Below are positions 60,117 to 64,000 of a stretch of 64,000 bases of DNA, piece by piece (within the stretch, counting starts at the first letter, position 1; the number at the start of each line of letters is the position of its first letter). Both the position numbers and the translations under genes were made by a program. Source of the stretch: Piezodorus guildinii (taxonomy: Eukaryota; Arthropoda; Insecta; Hemiptera; Pentatomidae). The stretch lies in the NCBI GenBank assembly GCA_023052935.1, contig CM041298.1, positions 51,287,313 through 51,351,312 of the forward strand, written 5' to 3'. Under the pieces are notes generated by a model. That model was not told where the DNA came from, did not search any database, and saw only the letters and a list, made by a program, of their open reading frames with translations.

Positions 60117-63100
60117 CACTATTTCCTTTGTTTATAATTGTAATTAGATACGTTTAAGAAATATAAAGACTTTAAGAAACGTTATAAAATTATAATTTAT
60201 TTTAATATTTCAATAAACACGTAACATAATGAACATTTTAAAGTTGGCCGAATTCAAAACGAATAGTTGGCCATAGAGATGTTTTCAATGGAAAGTTCAG
60301 AAACATATAGTGATAGAAAGTTAGTTTAAAGTCTAACTTAACCCCGAAGCGAGATAGAACTATAAATGTGTTTATAATAAATATAAATAAATTATACTTC
60401 TGTGTGGAACTACTTGATGAGATGTTGCGTACCCACCTTCCTCTCTAGATCGGCAGCCTTCTCTTCGTGGTACCTGTTCTCCCTCTGGAGGGTGCTCACC
60501 GTCATGTCCGTCCTAGCCTGGCCGGCTGTCATCATCCTCTCCTTCTCCTCCAGCTCCTGCAAGCAATTATTTCAATTAACTAGGTAATTAATTAGCAATT
60601 AATTAGGTAAGTGACATAATTAAGGAGTATATTGGCGTATACACAAATTTAAATACAAACGATTGGCCTGAACCTGGTACCTATGCCTACCATGACAAAC
60701 TCCATTCCCACTCTAATCCACTAGTTTCAATCGTTGCTTCCTCTAAAATCTCTGATAATCCACCTTAACGTCTGAAAAGAAGATGGTCTCGAGACCTTCT
60801 GTTTGAGCATTGTTTTGGAGAGCTGCCATAGGGTTGTTTCCCTACATGTGTATCATGTCTTACATGAGCTTTCTTCAAGATTCAAGAGCCGACCCGTTCG
60901 ACGAAGTTGAGTAAACAGCCGAATTTCTGGTAAGCCCTTTTGAATAGTCTATTATATTGTTATATCGTTTAAGAGATCACTATTCTTAGATAATTTCATT
61001 TTTGAGTTATACCAGAAGTTTTTTATACAGTCCAACATTAATTAGTGCCAGTGTATAAATCTCTTTATTAGAACGCGATCCCTCTTTCGAAGTTTTTTTT
61101 TTTTTTTTTGGTGTAGACTTATATTTTGCATTATTTTAGTATTAGGCTATTAGGGATTATTAATATGGATTCCGTGGAGTGATAAAATAAATAAGGTCTA
61201 AATAATGCCTATGCAACCAAAGCGATGCATTGGAGCCTTAAGCCTTTGAGTATGGACTACTTAAACGGAGGAACTAGGAAATATTTTAAACAAATTAAAA
61301 AAAAAATGGCGTAATAATTAAAGTTTCTTTTTCTTACAGCTTCACATTAAAATAATTATTTAAACATGTCTCTGTTAATCCTAAGAAATATAAAATTTCT
61401 AAATGATTTTGATTCTGTTGTTTTCTTGCTGGTTGAGTCATGTGCGTGTGTAGATTCTAGATAAACCTGGAAAGGGTAGATCAAGATCTATATCACGTAT
61501 TCTTCTCCCTCTCCTTCCAATAATGAAACTTTTTACTGAACTTTTCTTATAACATACACTGAAATAAATAAAATAAAAGTTCTTTGGAGATTTAAAGGTT
61601 ATTCACATTGTGAACCAGATTTCACTCAATATATTTGAAGGTTTAGTAGTAGATATCTGTAATGGTCTTAAGATAATGGTCATTCAAATAATCACATGTT
61701 TTAAGCCATTATACAATATTTAATTGACTGACGATCGTAACACTGGAGAACTTTTCTTGCGTTATTTATATAATATACTCATTTCTATATTTTATAGAAA
61801 AATTACATTAGTTATGTGATATGTAGTTTTGTATGTGAAGATGGTTATTTCAAATTCACATTATTAAAATTATATTCACAGAACTACTGTCTTCGTTTGG
61901 GAATATTTACACCATCTACAGGATAAAACTCATAATAAAAAATTTTAAAAAATCAAATCAGGATAAAACAGCTGAATTTATTGTATATGAATTAGTAAGT
62001 ATTCGTAAAATAAAAAAAAATCTGGTGCGCGCAACACACGACTTGCACTTACATCTTCTTCTTCTTCCAGTGGCGCGACAGGCCGTGTAGTGTAGGCCCT
62101 GGGCCTCGCGTTGTAAACTGTTGGGAGTTTACACTCACGTTTCAAGATGCAATTGTTTTAGTGTAGGGTCATCACTCCCTACGACTAATTTTGTGAGTGG
62201 CCCCTTTGGCTGGCGGTCTCACATACCCGGGGGAGAGGTTGTGAGTGAATCCACATTTTTTAAATCCTTATAAAAGCCCAGCCGAGACTTGGATTCGAAC
62301 TCAGAACCTGTAGCATGAGAGACTAGCGCGCTAACCACTCAGCCACGGGCTCCCCCTGCACTTACATGAGTTTTAAAATTAGTTTAAGAATTTTTAAATA
62401 AACTTAGAGATGGAAAAAGATCAAAGAATTAATTTCGTAAAGTTTCTATAGAAACGTGTTTTATTAAGTAATCCATCATATTTTTATCTACAACAATCAG
62501 TTTGGTGTATAAGATAATATTTTTTCTAAAATCTTTAGCTTTCCAATGGCATATTAAACACCTATATTACTTTTGCTTGTTTTTTCAGAAACCCAAAATT
62601 ACATTAAAAAATATTTCTGCCTTTTCTCCTAAACCTGCAGATCAAATTCGCTCAACTTGCATATTTAGCCGTTATTATCAGCAAAAATGATATGCCTATT
62701 TTTAGGATTTTTTTTTTTAAATCTACAAAATTAAAGGTACTTTAAAAGAAGAAAATTTAAATAAGAGGCATTTAAACCCTGTCAGACTATTTTAATCAGA
62801 ATTAAACTTAGATCAAATTAAAGAGCCCTCAATTTTACATCCATCTAGCGAGTTTAATCAAAATCGTTAGAGCCATTTTTGTGAAAAAAGAAAAAGGTCC
62901 AAAATGCATGGTATAAAGTGGCTCTTCTGGAGACTTTTATGAAAAGCATGTGACATCTCGAGTGTATAGTTATCTTAAATATGAAATAACAGTTTCGTAC
63001 GATTTTTTTGTTTTTGCGCTGGAATAACCACGCACACACACACACAACATTTTTGTGTAACTTAGACATTTGTACTCAGTTGACCCTAAACTTGAATTTC

Positions 63101-63750
63101 CGGTGAAAACTGGAATTCGAAAATTTTCAAGATCGCAATACTTTCCCTTACAATATATATTTCATATATAATAATAATAAATTCTTTATTTATAATAAAG
63201 AATATATATATATTCTTTATTTATAATAAAGAATTATATATATATATATATAGGTAGGTAAGTGAAAGTAACAAAAATGAATAAAACGATTGATCTTTAT
63301 TTTAAAAAACCTGTATTTATCTACTACTAAACAAAGTTTTACTTTAAAGCGTTTAAACAAATTAATCAAAAATGAATAATTGGAAAGTTAAAAGGCTCAG
63401 CTGTTGAACGATCGTTGAGTGATTGATGCAAACGCGTGATGGATAACCGAATTATAATTACATTTATTCTTACAAAGCAAAGTTTTCACACTGCCTAAAA
63501 TCATTTTTATGTATATTATGGACTCCATTGAAAACAATATCGATATTTTGTTAATGTTTATTACTGCTTAGAGATTAGAAATTGAAATATAATACTAGTT
63601 AACTATTGGCCTACTGACCTGTATTCTCTTCCTGAGGGAGGCAATGACGACATTTTGCCTTGCCGCTTGTTCTTTGATCTGTTCTGCTTCTCCTTCCAAT
63701 TGAGCGCATCTTTCTTCTTTCTTCCTCACCTGCGTTTTCGCCTCTTGCAG
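35545..63750 (-). CDS. Long coiled-coil protein gene, 14 exons in window (5' end missing); tentative CCDC170-type
   Basis: Joined exons: 63750-63619, 60556-60437, 59359-59216, 59131-58964, 54207-54063, 53160-52988, 45519-45319, 43784-43641, 40095-39932, 38494-38386, 38043-37933, 37070-36945, 36869-36742, 35662-35545 (minus strand). Total 1983 nt = 660 codons plus stop, with all phases consistent. The protein is rich in E, K, R, Q and L heptads throughout ('LRSRVEAAETRARDAEEELL', 'LEGKLQKTEVELSACQAAKE', 'QLQRRVRNLRDQLQRRDLHL'). A less coiled insert lies near residues 360-400, and the acidic tail has 'FIPPDDPVLLDSPPLEEID'. There is no signal peptide or membrane segment. The length suits CCDC170-type proteins (about 700 residues) better than rootletin (about 2000), but the family assignment rests on overall character only. 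The first exon seen starts without Met, so the gene continues past 64000. Introns carry most of the transposons of this half. Confidence 0.85.
35742..36039 (-). mobile_element. Jockey-like LINE 3' fragment, second copy
   Basis: Almost identical to 5928-6216, including the 5' limit at 'gtacgacattcgaa' and the T-run at its start. It lies in the last intron of the coiled-coil gene, beside a Helentron-like repeat. Confidence 0.85.
36128..36690 (-). repeat. Helentron-like repeat in the last intron
   Basis: Family blocks 'cctttccaacggtacattat', 'ggtataaagaggctcttctg' and 'gaattgcaatactttctcta', ending 'tattggtatgtgaaagaaat'. The end bearing the gcccgcaccag motif is missing. Confidence 0.6.
36742..36869 (-). 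CDS. Coiled-coil gene, exon 13
   Basis: 128 nt, phase 0, leaving two nucleotides. Acceptor TTACAG|, donor GGAG|GTAATA. Residues 580-622, 'LNSLRNTLCTTVGLPVSCPD' then 'YELISRVTKMSDANREF'. The coil ends around here. Confidence 0.8.
36945..37070 (-). CDS. Coiled-coil gene, exon 12
   Basis: 126 nt, phase 0 to 0, donor ACA|GTGGGT. Residues 538-579, 'AEEMRAMGEGVAQALREEVE' onward. An alternative donor four bases later breaks the frame. The intron to exon 13 is only 75 bp. Confidence 0.8.
37080..37925. other. Intron sequence, nothing recognised
   Basis: The 862 bp intron between exons 11 and 12 is AT-rich with no repeat recognised. Its donor side is the GC-type splice site. Confidence 0.5.
37933..38043 (-). 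CDS. Coiled-coil gene, exon 11 (followed by a GC-AG intron)
   Basis: 111 nt, phase 0 to 0. Acceptor CTTAG|, donor CAG|GCAAGT. The nearest GT, four nucleotides on (CAA|GTCTCC), would put exon 12 out of frame and hit a stop within about eight codons, whereas the GC donor matches the GC-AG consensus exactly and restores the frame. Residues 501-537, 'MTALERGRKIDELQKRLAES' onward. Confidence 0.8.
38386..38494 (-). CDS. Coiled-coil gene, exon 10
   Basis: 109 nt, completing the split codon (Arg) and ending in phase 0. Acceptor TTGTAG|, donor AAG|GTATGT. Residues 464-500, 'VKKLSKQVDRLQIQLNEARA' onward. An acidic/basic heptad coil. Confidence 0.85.
38660..39680 (+). pseudogene. Mariner-type transposase relic in an intron
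   Basis: N-terminal part 38669-38890 with 'LNERTVRRWFAKFECGD', the helix-turn-helix style of mariner transposases ('TVRRWF.KFR.GD'). After a stop the central part is decayed, then 39200-39640 gives 'LLVFWNLEGVVHYEFVP' (family 'WW.. .G.VHYEL'), 'FLFQQDNAQPHTSRYTKQNI' with the second catalytic Asp in DNA.PHT, and 'IVENFF'-like and 'WYRHGIEQLASR' ends. The third catalytic Asp of the 'D34D' set falls in 'FDPAPLYYYLF', where the family has DLAPSDYHLF, so it is Tyr here. Multiple frameshifts. Sense is opposite to the host gene. Confidence 0.75.
39932..40095 (-). CDS. Coiled-coil gene, exon 9
   Basis: 164 nt, phase 0, leaving two nucleotides. Acceptor GGTAG|, donor CTTAG|GTGAGT. Residues 410-464, including 'QLQRRVRNLRDQLQRRDLHL' and 'DLLRKKLTLQEDNCRTKG'. 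Two other AG dinucleotides follow within 10 nt, but only the first keeps the frame with exon 8. Confidence 0.8.
40340..40815 (-). pseudogene. CR1/L2-like LINE 3' end, second family
   Basis: Minus strand near 40720-40800 reads 'FWNSLLPNIHHALSLSTFKY', the usual C-terminus of such LINEs. The 3' side (plus strand 40353-40385) has a GAAGAA-type tail and 'aacaactttattttggttct', comparable to the LINE at 3276. Confidence 0.5.
41770..42470 (+). pseudogene. LINE C-terminal fragment (RTE- or R1-like)
   Basis: Plus frames: 'KLGLRVNARKTKYTRIGGKE', 'LKCVDSFVYLRTEINEQNDI' and 'INAANRCYFSLRKQF', then 'PVLLYGLEAGAITKADEKRL' and 'GRLRWAGHVARMEDMLIRRR', 'VGRPNLRWMCSVTEDARTLL'. The order 'YLG..I', 'LLYGxE', 'LxWxGHVxRM' and 'GRP..RW' is the LINE C-terminal domain after the RT. 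Several in-frame stops (near 41949, 42068, 42140). RT core absent. Confidence 0.7.
43641..43784 (-). CDS. Coiled-coil gene, exon 8
   Basis: 144 nt, phase 0 to 0, acceptor CTTGCAG| and donor AAG|GTGAGG. Residues 362-409, 'FVTFLERLARALNMEEISRE' then 'MLLRAEQLAKLESDK'. The first part looks like a short globular or helical break in the coil. Confidence 0.85.
44240..44425 (-). repeat. SINE-C fragment
   Basis: 'ttcagttggcgtgacaggct', then 'ttttgtgagtcgccatcagt' and 'ctcacatacccaggagaggc' match the 3' part of SINE-C at 62049-62357. The tRNA-like head is missing. Confidence 0.6.
45319..45519 (-). CDS. Coiled-coil gene, exon 7
   Basis: 201 nt, phase 0 to 0, acceptor TTTTAG| and donor ATT|GTGAGA. Residues 295-361: 'LHEKIGSLRDQVGRLTEQRG' to 'AAKEGLRRDKAI'. 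Clean heptads. Confidence 0.85.
45846..46041 (+). mobile_element. SINE-A, 5'-truncated, with target duplication
   Basis: Lacks the tRNA-like head. The body runs from 'aagggagtgataaatccttg' to the 'gaagttaaataaacaa' tail. A perfect 14 bp duplication acaaaattcctttc lies at 45832-45845 and 46042-46055. It is 60 bp from the PLE insertion in the same intron. Confidence 0.85.
46186..46224 (-). ncRNA. Hammerhead-ribozyme-like motif, PLE locus 2 left end
   Basis: Same 39 nt motif as 18186-18224, read on the minus strand: GCC, CTGATGA, extra T, stem II, GAAA, CG, TT, GGC. Confidence 0.65.
47090..49999 (-). pseudogene. PLE polyprotein, locus 2 minus copy (RT-GIY-YIG intact for 627 codons; two frameshifts upstream)
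   Basis: The main frame, 48973 down to 47090, is uninterrupted. Counting from the Met at 48973: 'VTKADKGNVTVIMDR' at about 72-86, 'YGLPKIHKPGNPLRPIISNI' at 150-169, motif A Asp at 220, motif B 'SGLAMGN' at 279-285, YVDD at 317-320, VY/CxxC/YVG endonuclease motif at 522-536, Arg 545 and Glu 595. Upstream, 48970-49371 ('LEKYKRTLLNLKIRETIQQI') is joined by a one-base deletion in a C-run near 48996. Further up, a basic, Ser/Thr/Gln-rich N-terminal region (49431-49999, 'GSSRPSHRYNTRLNSNRA') follows a one-base loss in the T-run near 49437. The junction at 49999 removes the true 5' end. Confidence 0.85.
49992..51359 (+). pseudogene. PLE polyprotein, locus 2 plus copy (5'-truncated)
   Basis: Begins in the RT at the residues corresponding to 'SSKLSKFLLPSLKILS' and runs through motif A 'TSFDAESLFTNIP', 'SGLAMGNCLAPD' and YVDD. 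One extra A near 50603 shifts the frame after 'ISTDWY'. The endonuclease half resumes at 50706-51359 and ends with the same '...HILNSLK' as the minus copy. It shares the N-V-K-T and T-I-Q-D-Q variants of the minus copy against N-A-K-T and I-K-D-Q at locus 1. Confidence 0.85.
52225..52263 (+). ncRNA. Hammerhead-ribozyme-like motif, PLE locus 2 right end
   Basis: Same 39 nt motif as 18186-18224 on the plus strand, so the dimer has one motif at each end in opposite orientation. Confidence 0.65.
52988..53160 (-). CDS. Coiled-coil gene, exon 6
   Basis: 173 nt completing the split codon from exon 5 and ending in phase 0. Acceptor TCTAG|, donor ATG|GTAATA. Residues 237-294, including 'LLESLAILLSSPVRFVESNE', a less charged segment between two coils. 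The intron after it (7468 bp) contains the PLE inverted dimer. Confidence 0.85.
53513..53793 (-). mobile_element. SINE-B copy in an intron
   Basis: Plus strand 'agcccatgaagggtcttgga', 'ggctgggtgtgctccaggga' and the head complement 'aaccagggtttaaatctggg' match SINE-B (35000-35266) reversed. Moderately decayed. Confidence 0.65.
54063..54207 (-). CDS. Coiled-coil gene, exon 5
   Basis: 145 nt, starts in phase 0 and leaves one nucleotide. Acceptor AACAG|, donor AGAG|GTGAAT. Residues 189-237, including 'LYERELSELRDKLTGFSRSL'. Confidence 0.85.
54210..56390. other. Long AT-rich intron stretch
   Basis: Mostly unrecognised. Around 55195-55300 'aaataaaacactttattttt' resembles a LINE 3' end of the type at 3276, but the match is short. 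No exon with consistent phase between 54207 and 58964 could be found, and none is needed to keep the frame. Confidence 0.4.
56396..56430. repeat. (TA)n microsatellite
   Basis: Alternating TA run in the exon 4-5 intron. Confidence 0.85.
56780..57440 (-). pseudogene. LINE C-terminal fragment (RTE-like)
   Basis: Minus strand reads 'NEIQKDIKSRLKAGNACYYS', 'KLLSSRLLSKNLKIRIYKTV', then (after a frameshift) the 'YGCETWPLTLKDGQRLKVFE' region, 'KKVLRKIFGPKRDEATGDFR' and a 'GRRPKGRPKRRWEDCV'-type end. This is the domain after the RT in RTE/Jockey-like LINEs. It is distinct in sequence from 28180 and 41770. Confidence 0.7.
57610..57662. repeat. (TA)n-rich microsatellite
   Basis: Interrupted TA repeats with palindromic structure in the exon 4-5 intron. 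Confidence 0.75.
57864..58805 (-). pseudogene. LINE RNase H and C-terminal region (I/R1/LOA-like)
   Basis: Minus strand: 58789-58514 gives 'GERRMCMFLKDKHGKMIEAQ' and 'ECSNNQAEKLAVLRATEYLL' (RNase H Glu in 'AEKLAVLRA'), then 'DITIYTDNMNVIHSIQ' (RNase H Asp), and 58350-58084 'ADTLAKIAAQSDLPISYNKV' (the 'AD.LAK.A' end of RNase H). The distal part has 'CPYDGDTHNFRHLIYECKQL', a CxxD...H...C motif common after RNase H in LINEs with that domain. Stops and frameshifts (for example near 58508 and 58370) make it non-functional. RT domain absent. Confidence 0.7.
58846..58938 (-). repeat. End fragment related to the TTAA element
   Basis: 'gtgaactctcacaagccctc' and 'tccacctacctcttttacta' align with the right end of the element at 31135-33071 ('ctgaactctcacaagacctc' ... 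'cacctaccccttctctcact'). It ends in TTAG instead of TTAA on the complementary strand, and lies 25 bp from exon 4. Confidence 0.5.
58964..59131 (-). CDS. Coiled-coil gene, exon 4
   Basis: 168 nt, phase 0 to 0, acceptor TTCAG| and donor CAG|GTGAGC. Residues 133-188, 'ETSRLRSRVEAAETRARDAE' onward. This is the most GC-rich exon of the gene, in the middle of AT-rich introns. Confidence 0.85.
59216..59359 (-). CDS. Coiled-coil gene, exon 3
   Basis: 144 nt, phase 0 to 0, acceptor TTTCAG| and donor CAG|GTAGGT. Residues 85-132, 'VSKLELELNAEEQEKALAQK' onward, ending 'AAGKAHHLVQ'. Separated from exon 4 by only 84 bp. Confidence 0.85.
59615..59875 (+). mobile_element. SINE-A copy in an intron
   Basis: Decayed tRNA head ('cgtggtggccagcataacag'), B-box-like 'caggttaaaatctgc', body 'gccgtgcttcggagggaatg' and 'aacctggatagataaaattc', tail 'gacgttaaatgaataaa'. 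Confidence 0.75.
60069..60114. repeat. (TA)n microsatellite
   Basis: Pure TA run of about 45 bp in the exon 2-3 intron. Confidence 0.9.
60437..60556 (-). CDS. Coiled-coil gene, exon 2
   Basis: 120 nt, phase 0 to 0, acceptor TTGCAG| and donor AAG|GTGGGT. Residues 45-84, 'ELEEKERMMTAGQARTDMTV' onward. GC-rich third positions, unlike the later exons. Confidence 0.85.
60560..62005. other. Intron stretch, nothing recognised
   Basis: AT-rich with one T-run (61098-61111). No exon or repeat family could be supported. Confidence 0.45.
62010..63275 (-). mobile_element. Helentron-like element interrupted by SINE-C
   Basis: Terminus 'tctggtgcgcgcaacacacg' followed by acttgcacttaca, then the SINE-C insert (62049-62357), then resumption with repeated 'tgcacttacatgag'. 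Family blocks 'aaatctttagctttccaatg', 'cgagtttaatcaaaatcgtt' and 'gtataaagtggctcttctgg', the CA microsatellite (63031-63047), 'tcaagatcgcaatactttcc' and the hairpin end 'aggtaggtaagtgaaagtaa'. The AT centre of the hairpin is expanded by TA/ATTCTTTATT repeats. Confidence 0.75.
62049..62357 (-). mobile_element. SINE-C reference copy (tRNA-headed, GAAG tail)
   Basis: Minus strand starts at about 62357 with 'ggggagcccgtggctgagtg' and 'gttagcgcgc' (A-box TGGCTGAGTGG), then the B-box 'gttctgagttcgaatcc' region (62292-62308). The body includes 'ctcccccgggtatgtgagac'. The 3' end is 'ctggaagaagaagaag'. The duplicated 'gcacttaca' on both sides (62044-62053 and 62357-62366) is probably the target duplication within the Helentron-like element. 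The head resembles a serine or leucine tRNA but lacks a full cloverleaf, so it is not annotated as a tRNA gene. Confidence 0.75.
63619..63750 (-). CDS. Coiled-coil gene, exon 1 of those visible
   Basis: 132 nt, phase 0 to 0, between acceptor TTAG| and donor CAG|GTCAGT. Codons 1-44 of the visible protein, for example 'QLEGEAEQIKEQAARQNVVI'. Strong heptad pattern. The next intron is 3062 bp and holds a Helentron-like element. Confidence 0.85.
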
Positions 63751-64000
63751 CTAATTATCACAGATGAAAACAATAGTGCATTAATAGATATAGGTCTTAC
63801 ACATTTCTCTTATTTCTTTACACTGTAACAGAACCGTCTGTCAAGAAGATGGCCTACTTGTATGGTCAATAAATAAATATTTTACATATGCAATGTAACG
63901 AATATCGATCTGTGTTTTTTCTCCTAACTTTATTAATATCAATAAAATATAAGATATGACAGGTATCAAGTTAAAATGTATTTTTTATTAATTTATTAAT

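Noticed and set aside
62286..62357. A tRNA gene (Ser/Leu-like)
   Set aside because: Good A- and B-boxes, but no full cloverleaf, and it is followed directly by the SINE-C body inside another repeat.
35545..63750. Rootletin as the name of the coiled-coil gene
   Set aside because: Rootletin is about three times longer, and the C-terminal exons show no rootletin motif I could name. Length and layout fit a CCDC170-type protein better, though that too is unproven.
1..64000. CRISPR arrays, bacterial operons or prophage
   Set aside because: No spaced short direct repeats. All coding content is eukaryotic in style, with spliced exons and retroelements.

Overview
The window is AT-rich animal DNA. 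It looks like an arthropod and most likely an insect, possibly a hemipteran, but the species is an inference. The evidence is a long intron-rich gene with short, well-behaved splice sites, several tRNA-headed SINE families, Jockey, RTE and other LINE remains, mariner and Merlin-type DNA transposons, and Penelope-like elements (PLEs). No tRNA, rRNA, CRISPR or bacterial features are visible.

Right half (35.5-63.8 kb): one host gene on the minus strand. Fourteen exons can be chained by hand from 63750 down to a stop codon at 35545. Their total is 1983 nt, an exact multiple of three (660 codons plus stop), and every phase agrees. The protein is almost entirely coiled coil and ends in an acidic, proline-containing tail. 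It may be a CCDC170-type centrosome/microtubule coiled-coil protein, but that name is tentative. The 5' end lies beyond the window. One intron appears to be GC-AG. The introns hold a 6.2 kb head-to-head Penelope-like inverted dimer with a 15 bp target duplication, a dead mariner, several LINE relics, all three SINE families and a Helentron-like non-autonomous element.

Left half (1-35 kb): mostly mobile DNA. It holds a second full PLE locus built as an inverted repeat (14079-18325, 13 bp target duplication), three small palindromes made only of PLE ends (13592, 33742, 34531), a young 5'-truncated Jockey-like LINE with an intact 452-codon reading frame (10985-12543), an RTE pseudogene (28180-29990), a Merlin/ISXO2-like relic split by a SINE (4895-5633), a 1.9 kb TTAA-flanked element with terminal inverted repeats (31135-33071), and satellite-like tandem arrays at 9.9, 22.7 and 24.5 kb. 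A possible 5' end of another minus-strand gene lies at 7657-9620 (weak).

Three themes connect the window. (1) PLE ends carry hammerhead-ribozyme-like motifs, in two sequence families, both with the same extra U after the CUGAUGA box. (2) PLE insertions here are inverted dimers flanked by single target duplications, and miniature versions exist that contain little but the two ribozyme-bearing ends. (3) A roughly 0.9 kb repeat, present as about a dozen copies or pieces, has subterminal inverted repeats, an internal CA/GT microsatellite and a terminal hairpin, the architecture of DINE-1/HINE-type Helentrons.
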